Shown: positions 1-5,062 of the stretch, in pieces
Position numbering within the stretch: position 1 is the stretch's first letter
Layout of the letters: every line of letters starts with the position of its first letter
Assembly: GCA_946183715.1 (NCBI GenBank)
Contig: CAMHDB010000142.1
Location: 1-5,245 of the forward strand
Direction of reading: 5' to 3'
Length of the DNA stretch: 5,245 nucleotides
DNA from: an uncultured Oscillibacter sp.
GTDB taxonomy: Bacteria; Bacillota; Clostridia; Oscillospirales; Oscillospiraceae
Notes under the pieces: generated by a model
Told to the model about the DNA's origin: nothing
Database searches by the model: none
The model's input: the letters and a program-made list of their open reading frames with translations, nothing else
Made by a program: the position numbers and the translations under genes

Positions 1-3
1 GGT

Positions 4-306
4 TCAGAAGGGACGCCATGACGGGCGTCCGGGTTTATTGCCGTGGGGCGGCTTGCCGTCGGGGCGCGGAAACGGCTTGTCGATGAGTATGATATCGTCG
101 CCCATGCGCTGGATACAGTCCCACGGGACGTAGTATTCCTCCCCGCGCCCGAACAGCCCGAAGAACGGCGGCGGCCCATAGACGATAATCGCCGTGACCT
201 GCCCCTCCGGTATCCTGATTTCCACGTCCCCGACGTACCCGAGGCGGTGCCCGTCGCAGATGTTGATGACCTCCTTGCAACGTAAATCCTTCATTCTGCA
301 CTGCAT
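4..306 (-). CDS. ymxH: YlmC/YmxH family PRC-barrel sporulation protein
   Basis: A 100-residue protein of the YlmC/YmxH family, small PRC-barrel proteins common in spore formers and linked to sporulation; the biochemical role is not known. Family marks seen: a start KDLRCKEVINICDGHRLGYV (residues 6-25), then a beta-rich stretch, GLFGRGEEYYVPWDCIQRMG (50-69) and DDIILID (70-76). Residues 77-100 form a Pro/Gly/Arg-rich tail beyond the usual core of about 80 residues. The start at 306 is chosen because GGGAGGG lies 6 nt upstream; an in-frame ATG at 351 would add 15 residues with no family similarity, and the ATG at 294 lies farther from the ribosome site. The gene is divergent from sigG. In other Clostridia, as I recall, it often lies near sigE-sigG, so the neighbourhood fits. 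The last codons overlap a perfect 7-bp inverted repeat. Family call is firm; function is unknown. Confidence 0.88.
   Translation of the reverse strand: MQCRMKDLRCKEVINICDGHRLGYVGDVEIRIPEGQVTAIIVYGPPPFFGLFGRGEEYYVPWDCIQRMGDDIILIDKPFPRPDGKPPHGNKPGRPSWRPF
11..30. terminator. Perfect 7-bp stem-loop at the 3' end of ymxH, possible weak terminator
   Basis: GGACGCC (11-17) pairs with GGCGTCC (24-30) around a 6-nt loop. It overlaps the final codons of ymxH. On the plus strand it is followed, after three G, by TTTATT (34-39), so it could end a convergent gene arriving from the left. On the minus strand no T-tract follows, so as a terminator for ymxH itself it would be poor. The structure is seen; its role is inference. 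Confidence 0.35.
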
Positions 307-312
307 GCGAAT

Positions 313-319
313 CCCTCCC
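313..319 (-). promoter_or_regulatory. Ribosome binding site of ymxH
   Basis: On the minus strand GGGAGGG lies 6 nt before the ATG at 306. It decides the start in favour of the shorter protein that matches the family N-terminus. Confidence 0.75.
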
Positions 320-367
320 GGGTATCCTATGCCGTCGGCGGGCTGTCCCATTCCGACAAAACCTGCC

Positions 368-394
368 AGTATAGCGACGCCCGCCCCCGGTCAT
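368..394 (-). promoter_or_regulatory. Possible SigA-like promoter of ymxH, opposing the sigG promoter
   Basis: On the minus strand TATACT (373-368) matches five of six bases of a -10 box, and ATGACC (394-389) matches four of six bases of a -35 box. The spacer is 15 nt, shorter than the preferred 17. The leader to the ymxH ATG would be about 55 nt. Both boxes lie on the same bases as the sigG promoter elements. Weak evidence; a sporulation sigma factor could equally be used. Confidence 0.3.
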
Positions 395-398
395 ACTT
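368..398 (+). promoter_or_regulatory. SigF/SigG-type forespore promoter of sigG
   Basis: The sequence AGTATA (368-373), a 15-nt spacer, and GGTCATACTT (389-398) agree with the Bacillus SigF consensus (wGYATA, N15, GGnnAnAmTn) at essentially every defined position. The same bases also read as a SigG promoter: GTATA, 18 nt, CATACTT (392-398), close to CATACTA. Transcription would start near 405, giving a leader of about 48 nt to the sigG ATG. In Bacillus sigG is first switched on by SigF and then by its own product, so a dual-use site here fits known biology. Consensus values are from memory; no start site has been measured. Confidence 0.72.
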
Positions 399-452
399 TC
401 CACAGGTAGCCTTTCGACTGCCGGAAAGATAGAACAGGAGGCTGGGCCGGGT

Positions 453-1223
453 ATGCTGGGGAAAGTCGAAATCGCGGGGGTGAACACTTCCACACTCAAA
501 GTTTTGAAGAACGACGAGAGCATGGAACTCTTACGGCGCGCGCGGGAGGGGGATATGTCCGCGCGGAACCGCCTGATTGAAGGGAATCTGCGTCTGGTGC
601 TCTCCGTGATACAGCGTTTCGCCAGCCGGGGCGAGAACGCCGACGATTTGTTTCAAGTCGGCTGCGTGGGGCTGATTAAGGCCATCGACAATTTCGACAC
701 CAGTCAGCCCGTGAAATTCTCGACCTACGGCGTGCCCATGATTGTGGGGGAAATCCGGCGCTATCTGCGCGACAACAGCAGTATTCGCGTCTCCCGGAGC
801 CTGCGCGACACCGCCTACAAAGTCCTGCAGGCCCGCGAACGCCTCATGGCCGACGGCCAGCGCGAGCCTACCGTAGAGCAAATCGCAAAGGAACTCGACA
901 TTCCCCGGGAGGAAGTCGTGTTCGCGCTGGACGCGATGTCGGACCCGGTATCGCTGTACGAGCCGGTCTACTCCGACGCCGGCGACGCGCTGTGCGTCAT
1001 GGACCAGATTCGCGACACCCGCAACACCGAGGACGACTGGGCGAACCGTATCGCGTTGAAGGACGCCTTCGGGCGGCTTAACGAGCGGGAACGGCGCATT
1101 CTGTCCATGCGCTTCTACGAGGGCAAGACGCAGATGGAGGTATCGGGGGAAGTGGGGATTTCGCAGGCGCAGGTTTCGCGGCTGGAAAAGGGCGCAATCA
1201 ACACGATTCGCAAGAACCTGTAA
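453..1223 (+). CDS. sigG: RNA polymerase sporulation sigma factor SigG
   Basis: A 256-residue sigma-70 family factor that directs late forespore transcription (small acid-soluble spore proteins, germination genes). The N-terminus KVEIAGVNTSTLKVLKN (4-20) is the SigG signature and separates it from SigF. Region 2.1 begins at NLRLVLSVIQRF (45-56), region 2.2 is DDLFQVGCVGLIKAIDNFD (64-82), and the -10 binding part spans VKFSTYGVPM to RRYLRDN (87-108). Region 3 includes EPTVEQIAKELDIP (138-151). Region 4 begins near LNERERRIL (209-217), and its helix-turn-helix runs through TQMEVSGEVGISQAQVSRLE (226-245). Length is normal. AGGAGG (436-441) lies 11 nt before the ATG. A forespore-type promoter precedes it and a strong terminator follows, so it is probably monocistronic. 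Residue 43 is Glu where Bacillus SigG has Asn45. Identification is very secure. Confidence 0.97.
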   Translation: MLGKVEIAGVNTSTLKVLKNDESMELLRRAREGDMSARNRLIEGNLRLVLSVIQRFASRGENADDLFQVGCVGLIKAIDNFDTSQPVKFSTYGVPMIVGEIRRYLRDNSSIRVSRSLRDTAYKVLQARERLMADGQREPTVEQIAKELDIPREEVVFALDAMSDPVSLYEPVYSDAGDALCVMDQIRDTRNTEDDWANRIALKDAFGRLNERERRILSMRFYEGKTQMEVSGEVGISQAQVSRLEKGAINTIRKNL

Positions 1224-1232
1224 GCGTGCCGG

Positions 1233-1264
1233 ACGCCGGGGGCAACTCCGGCGTTTTTCTTCTT
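1233..1264 (+). terminator. Intrinsic terminator of sigG
   Basis: ACGCCGG (1233-1239) pairs with CCGGCGT (1248-1254). The stem is extended inward by a G-U and a G-C pair and closed by a GCAA tetraloop (1242-1245). TTTTTCTTCTT (1254-1264) follows directly. It begins 9 nt after the sigG stop codon and separates sporulation transcription from the cell-wall genes. Confidence 0.92.
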
Positions 1265-1291
1265 GCAATCTCCGGCGATTTGCGGTAAAAT
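1263..1291 (+). promoter_or_regulatory. SigA-type promoter of the rodA-ddl-murF operon
   Basis: TTGCAA (1263-1268, four of six to TTGACA), a 17-nt spacer, and TAAAAT (1286-1291, five of six to TATAAT). The expected start is near 1298, about 34 nt before the ATG. The -35 box begins in the last bases of the sigG terminator T-tract, exactly where a new transcription unit would be expected. Confidence 0.68.
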
Positions 1292-1318
1292 CAACGGGCA
1301 ATTCCGGTCGGGCTTGAC

Positions 1319-1327
1319 AAAGGAGGT
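1319..1327 (+). promoter_or_regulatory. Strong ribosome binding site of the SEDS gene
   Basis: AAAGGAGGT is a near-perfect complement of the 16S 3' end, 4 nt before the ATG at 1332 (5 nt counted from GGAGG). It rules out the in-frame TTG at 1263, which lies inside the terminator and promoter. Confidence 0.88.
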
Positions 1328-1331
1328 TCCC

Positions 1332-2510
1332 ATGCTGGACAGAATGAAAAACGGTCTCGACGACTTCTTTCAACAGGCGGATTTACTCTTGCTGGGCCTG
1401 TGCTGTACCGCGTCCGTGTACGGCATTTTCCTCATTTACAGCGCCACGCGCTACCGCGGCGGCAACAGAAGCGTAGTCATGCAGTCGGTGGCGCTCGGGC
1501 TGGGGATTCTGGCCTACATCCTCGCGGCGCAGATTGACCTTGAAGCGCTCTTAAAGCGCTGGGTCTGGATTGCCGCCTTTAACGTCACGCTAATCGTACT
1601 CCTGCTGACGCCCCTCGGAATCGGCGGGGAGGAAATGGGCAACACCGCGTGGTTACGCTTTCCGGGTATCCCGGTCTCCATCGGCCCGGCGGAGATTGTC
1701 AAAATTACGTTTATTATCCTGCTCGCCGGACAAATGGCATGGCTCCGGGAGGAAAAGCACGATTTGAAATCCTTCCCGGCGGCGATGATGGTCGCCGGAC
1801 ACACCATTTTCCTTATGGGGCTTTACGTCGCAATCTCGGGCGACATGGGCAACGGCATTGTATTCTTCTTTATTTTCGTCTGCATGGCCTTCGCGGCGGG
1901 CTTCGCCCTGCGGTGGTTCCTGTTGCTGTTCGCCGGAATCGGCGGGGCCGCCTACGCCGCGTGGCGCCTCGATTTGATTCCGCTGTACCAGAAGGAGCGC
2001 TTTATCGTCGTGTTCGACCACGAGTACGACCCCCTCGGGCGCGGCTGGCAACAGCGCCGGAGTATGCTTGCGCTCGGCTCCGGGGGCTTCTTCGGTCAGG
2101 GCTACATGCAGGGCACGCAGACACAAAGCCTTTCGCAAGAGTCGCTCCCGTGGCGGCACACCGACTTTATTTTCTCCGTCTGCGGGGAGGAACTCGGCCT
2201 TCTGGGCTGTATTGCCGTCATGCTGTTGCTTCTGGCTATCATCATCCGGATTCTGATTGTCGCCCGGAACGCCGTCACGCCGTTTCACTGTAATGTCTGC
2301 GTGGGCGTCGCGGCTATGCTGATGTTCCAGACCATCATCAATATCGGAATGTGCCTGTTCGTCATGCCCGTCATCGGCATTACCCTGCCGTTCTTCAGCT
2401 ACGGCGGCTCCTCCCTTCTGACGCTCTTCGCCGCAATGGGGATTGTCGCCGGAATCAAAATGCGCTCTACAAGTACCATCCGGCGACCGCCGCCAAGCAT
2501 TCTGCGTTGA
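1332..2510 (+). CDS. rodA: SEDS family peptidoglycan glycosyltransferase, RodA/FtsW/SpoVE, RodA-like
   Basis: A 392-residue polytopic membrane protein of the SEDS family, which polymerises lipid II into glycan strands together with a class B penicillin-binding protein. About ten hydrophobic segments are visible, near 17-37, 49-67, 75-95, 118-136, 148-168, 172-190, 193-211, 287-308, 323-345 and 358-377. Family motifs are GPAEIVK (118-124, usually QPSE.xK), GDMGNG (170-175, usually PDLGTA), ALGSGGFFGQGYMQGTQ (247-263), HTDFIFS (276-282) with Asp278 at the essential Asp position, NIGM (337-340) and SYGGSS (356-361). NIGM, MPVIGI and GTQ favour RodA over FtsW, but SpoVE cannot be excluded. It lies first in a run with ddl and murF, behind its own SigA-like promoter. 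Trp274 replaces the Glu usual in LPExHTDFIF. SEDS assignment is firm; the subtype is moderate. Confidence 0.9.
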   Translation: MLDRMKNGLDDFFQQADLLLLGLCCTASVYGIFLIYSATRYRGGNRSVVMQSVALGLGILAYILAAQIDLEALLKRWVWIAAFNVTLIVLLLTPLGIGGEEMGNTAWLRFPGIPVSIGPAEIVKITFIILLAGQMAWLREEKHDLKSFPAAMMVAGHTIFLMGLYVAISGDMGNGIVFFFIFVCMAFAAGFALRWFLLLFAGIGGAAYAAWRLDLIPLYQKERFIVVFDHEYDPLGRGWQQRRSMLALGSGGFFGQGYMQGTQTQSLSQESLPWRHTDFIFSVCGEELGLLGCIAVMLLLLAIIIRILIVARNAVTPFHCNVCVGVAAMLMFQTIINIGMCLFVMPVIGITLPFFSYGGSSLLTLFAAMGIVAGIKMRSTSTIRRPPPSILR

Positions 2511-2528
2511 AACCCACGGAAAAAGACG

Positions 2529-2557
2529 TTGTATTCGTCACGCGCCTGTGTTAGAAT
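2529..2557 (+). promoter_or_regulatory. SigA-like extended -10 promoter upstream of ddl
   Basis: TTGTAT (2529-2534, three of six), a 17-nt spacer, and TAGAAT (2552-2557, five of six) preceded by an extended TGT (2549-2551). The start would be near 2564, leaving a leader of about 64 nt with one small hairpin (CCGTC 2579-2583 with GACGG 2587-2591). No terminator is visible after the SEDS gene, so ddl is probably also reached by read-through and this would be an internal promoter. Confidence 0.55.
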
Positions 2558-2627
2558 ACATAGGATTGACCGTGGACGCCGTCCGGGACGGAAGGCGAGA
2601 GCGTAAAAGAGAGGTTGTTTTCTTACT

Positions 2628-3683
2628 ATGAAAATCGTGGTTTTAGCGGGCGGACTGTCCTCGGAACGGGCCGTTTCGCTGGTGACATCCCGCGCCGTAT
2701 GCGCGGCCCTGCGCGAGAATGGACATCAGGCGGTGTTCGTGGACTTGTACCTCGGGATTCCGGACGCGCCGGAACCACTCGCACGGGTATTCGACGCGCC
2801 GGACGGCCTGTGCCCGCCCGCGGAAATCGCCGAACAGGCCCCCGATTTGCAAGCCGTCCGCGACAGCCGCGCCGGGGACAGCAAAGCCCTGTTCGGGCCG
2901 AACGTGCTCGAATTGTGCCGCCTGTCCGACATCGTGTTCCTCGGCCTGCACGGGCGCGACGGGGAGGACGGACGCGTACAGGCGACGCTCGACCTGTTCG
3001 GCGTGCCGTATACCGGGAGCGGCTATCTGGCCTCCGGCCTCGCGATGGATAAGGCCATGACGAAACGGATGATGGAATCCGCCGGAATCCCGACGCCGAA
3101 ATGGCAAATCCTCCGCTACGCGGAATCGGATATCGACCGCCTCGCCGAAACGCTCCCCATGCCGTGCGTGATTAAGTGTACGACGGGCGGCTCGTCGCTG
3201 GGCGTATTCCTGCCCGACGACCGCGACGCCCTCCGCGACGCCCTGCGCAACGTCTCCGGCTACGGCGGGGAAGTTATTATGGAGGAGCGCATTACCGGGC
3301 GCGAACTGACCGTAGGCGTACTCGGAGACCGCGCACTCCCGGCGGTCGAAATCGTGCCCGACGGGGGCGAGTTCGACTACCGCGCGAAGTACCAGACCGG
3401 GGGCGCGCGGGAACTCTGTCCCGCGCCGATTACCCCCGAACAGCAGGCGGAGGCCGGGCGTCTGGCCCTGCTTTTGCATAACACGTTGGGACTGCAAGTC
3501 TACTCCCGGACGGATTTCCTGCTTGACGGCGACGGGCGTTTCTGGTGTCTGGAAGTGAACTCCCTGCCGGGTCTGACCGGGGCGAGCCTCGTACCGAAAG
3601 AGGCCGCCGCTGTCGGCATGGCCTACCGCGAACTCTGCGAGGAGATTGTACAACAGTCTTTGCGTCTGGACAGGGGGGTGTGA
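2628..3683 (+). CDS. ddl: D-alanine--D-alanine ligase
   Basis: A 351-residue ATP-grasp ligase that joins two D-Ala in the cytoplasm for the peptidoglycan stem peptide. Landmarks: GGLSSERAVSL (8-18) with Glu13 at the D-Ala site; LGLHGRDGEDG (105-115); PYTGSG (127-132) and LAMDKAMTK (138-146); VIKCTTGGSSLGV (181-193) with ATP-binding Lys183; EERITGRELTVG (219-230); AKYQTGGA (253-260), whose Lys-Tyr pair (254-255) is typical of D-Ala-D-Ala rather than D-Ala-D-Lac enzymes; YSRTDFLLDGDG (292-303) with Arg294 and Asp296; and LEVNSLPGLTGAS (308-320) with metal ligands Glu309 and Asn311. The segment at about 43-98 is longer than in compact Ddl proteins. The start fits the family; GAGG (2611-2614) is a rather distant ribosome site, 13 nt from the ATG. 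murF follows after 2 nt. Cys184 replaces the usual Pro after the ATP-binding Lys. Confidence 0.95.
   Translation: MKIVVLAGGLSSERAVSLVTSRAVCAALRENGHQAVFVDLYLGIPDAPEPLARVFDAPDGLCPPAEIAEQAPDLQAVRDSRAGDSKALFGPNVLELCRLSDIVFLGLHGRDGEDGRVQATLDLFGVPYTGSGYLASGLAMDKAMTKRMMESAGIPTPKWQILRYAESDIDRLAETLPMPCVIKCTTGGSSLGVFLPDDRDALRDALRNVSGYGGEVIMEERITGRELTVGVLGDRALPAVEIVPDGGEFDYRAKYQTGGARELCPAPITPEQQAEAGRLALLLHNTLGLQVYSRTDFLLDGDGRFWCLEVNSLPGLTGASLVPKEAAAVGMAYRELCEEIVQQSLRLDRGV
3672..3678 (+). promoter_or_regulatory. Ribosome binding site of murF inside the end of ddl
   Basis: AGGGGGG lies 7 nt before the ATG at 3686 and overlaps the last codons of ddl. It supports this start over the in-frame ATG at 3695 and suggests translational coupling to ddl. 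Confidence 0.6.
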
Positions 3684-3685
3684 TT

Positions 3686-5062
3686 ATGCGCGGCATGCAG
3701 GTATCGGAAATCGCGGCGGCGGTGCGCGGCGTGTGGAAGAATCACGGCTACCCGCCCCCGCTGATTACCGCCGTATCGACCGACAGTCGGAACATTACGC
3801 CCGGCTGTCTGTTCGTGCCCCTCGCCGGAGACCGCTTCGACGGGCACGACTATATCCCCGACGCCCTCAACGCCGGGGCCGCCGGGTGTCTGTGCTCCCA
3901 TGCCCCCGACATTCAGCGCGCCGACAAGTTCTATATCCGCGTACAGGACACCCAGCAGGCCCTCGGCGCGCTGGCCTCCGCCTGTCGCGGGAAGTTCGAC
4001 ATCCCCTTTGTCCAGATTACGGGGAGCGTCGGCAAGACCACCACCAAAGAAATGATTGCCGCCGTACTCCAGCAAAAGCTCCACATTCTCAAGACGGAAG
4101 GCAACTTCAATAACCAAATCGGCGTGCCGCTGACGCTCCTGAAACTCGACCCCACCGACGAGGCGGCGGTCATCGAAACCGGAATGAATCACTTCGGGGA
4201 GATTGAGTATCTCGGAAGCCTGATTCGCCCCGACGTTGCGGTGATTACCAACATCGGCGACGCGCATATTGAGTATCTCGGGAGCCGCGAGGGAGTGCTG
4301 AAAGCCAAATGCGAGATTTTCACGCACTTGCGCGAGGGCGGACTTGTCATTTTGAACGGCGACGACCCGCTTTTGAACCAAGTCGCGCCGCCGTTCCGCA
4401 CGGTGCGCTGTGGCTACTCCCCGGGCTGTCAGGTGCGCATTACCGACTTTTTCGACAAGAGCGTAGAGGGAATCCGCTGTACGGTGCAGACGGAGCGCGA
4501 CACGTATCATTTGGAAGTCCCGTCGCCGGGGGCCTACATGGCGATTCCGGCGGCGATGGCGGTCGCGGTCGGGGAGGCCCTCGGGCTGAACAGGGACGAA
4601 ATCACGCGCGGCGTGGCGGAGTACGTGCCCACGGGGTCAAGAATGCGCGTTTTACGCCTACGCGAAAACCGCATCGTCCTCGACGACTGCTACAACGCGA
4701 ATCCGCAGTCGGTGACGGCGGCCCTAGAAGTCCTCTCCCGGACGGAGTGCGAGAAGCGCGTGGCCGTACTCGGCGACATGGGCGAACTCGGCGGCTACGC
4801 CCGCAAGGCACACTACAACGTCGGCGCGCTGACTTCCATGCTGGGTATCGACTACGTCGTAGCGATTGGCCCGCGCGCCGCCGATATCGCGGATGGTGCC
4901 GTGCAGAACGGCGGCGAGGCCGTACACTTCGACACCAAAGAGGCCGCTATGGACGAACTCAAGAAGCAGTTGGAGCCTAACAGCGCGATGTTAGTCAAGG
5001 CCTCCCACGCCATGAACTTCGGGCGCATTGTCGCCGAACTCACCGACGCATATCATGATTGA
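3686..5062 (+). CDS. murF: UDP-N-acetylmuramoyl-tripeptide--D-alanyl-D-alanine ligase MurF
   Basis: A 458-residue cytoplasmic Mur ligase that uses ATP to add D-Ala-D-Ala, the Ddl product, to the UDP-MurNAc-tripeptide. The N-terminal substrate domain has STDSR (31-35) and LFVPLAGDRFDGHDYI (42-57). The central ATPase domain has the P-loop GSVGKTTTKEM (113-123), TEGNFNNQIGVPLT (137-150), ETGMNHFGEI (164-173), TNIGDAHIEYLGS (188-200), KAKCEIF (206-212) with a candidate carbamylated Lys, and NGDD (224-227). The C-terminal domain has DDCYNANPQS (333-342), LGDMGELG (362-369) and VKASHAMNFGRIV (437-449). Length is normal. The TNIGDAHIEYLGS and YNANP blocks separate it from MurC, MurD and MurE. Residues 281-289 read PGAYMAIPA, where most Mur ligases have G.HNv.NA. 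It starts 2 nt after ddl and its last 8 nt overlap the next gene. Confidence 0.96.
   Translation: MRGMQVSEIAAAVRGVWKNHGYPPPLITAVSTDSRNITPGCLFVPLAGDRFDGHDYIPDALNAGAAGCLCSHAPDIQRADKFYIRVQDTQQALGALASACRGKFDIPFVQITGSVGKTTTKEMIAAVLQQKLHILKTEGNFNNQIGVPLTLLKLDPTDEAAVIETGMNHFGEIEYLGSLIRPDVAVITNIGDAHIEYLGSREGVLKAKCEIFTHLREGGLVILNGDDPLLNQVAPPFRTVRCGYSPGCQVRITDFFDKSVEGIRCTVQTERDTYHLEVPSPGAYMAIPAAMAVAVGEALGLNRDEITRGVAEYVPTGSRMRVLRLRENRIVLDDCYNANPQSVTAALEVLSRTECEKRVAVLGDMGELGGYARKAHYNVGALTSMLGIDYVVAIGPRAADIADGAVQNGGEAVHFDTKEAAMDELKKQLEPNSAMLVKASHAMNFGRIVAELTDAYHD

Noticed and set aside
323..331. CATAGGATA on the minus strand, resembling a SigK -10 box for ymxH
   Set aside because: The transcript would begin inside the ymxH ribosome site, and no matching -35 was seen.
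307..351. Upstream ATG at 351 giving ymxH 15 extra residues
   Set aside because: The extra residues do not resemble the family, and a good ribosome site sits directly before the ATG at 306.
1314..1319. Perfect TTGACA just before the SEDS gene
   Set aside because: It abuts the ribosome site, and its -10 would fall inside the coding region after the chosen ATG. The TTGCAA/TAAAAT pair upstream is better placed.
11..2580. The heptamer GGACGCC recurs at 11-17, 1231-1237 and 2574-2580, all at gene ends or gaps
   Set aside because: It is short, GC-rich, and also occurs inside coding sequence; chance is a sufficient explanation.
2511..2627. Possible terminator or riboswitch between the SEDS gene and ddl
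   Set aside because: Only a 5-bp hairpin with a 3-nt loop is visible and the T-rich stretch is over 20 nt away; nothing resembles a known riboswitch.
2397..4080. AGCT found only twice (2397-2400 and 4077-4080)
   Set aside because: It looks depleted, but low use of CTN Leu codons after AG-ending codons and of GCT Ala could explain it. It is not a complete absence like GATC.
1653..4510. Long open frames on the minus strand opposite the SEDS gene, ddl and murF (about 211 to 336 codons)
   Set aside because: They mirror GC-rich codon use of the plus-strand genes, have low-complexity composition, no recognisable motifs and no ribosome sites. The plus-strand proteins are unmistakable.
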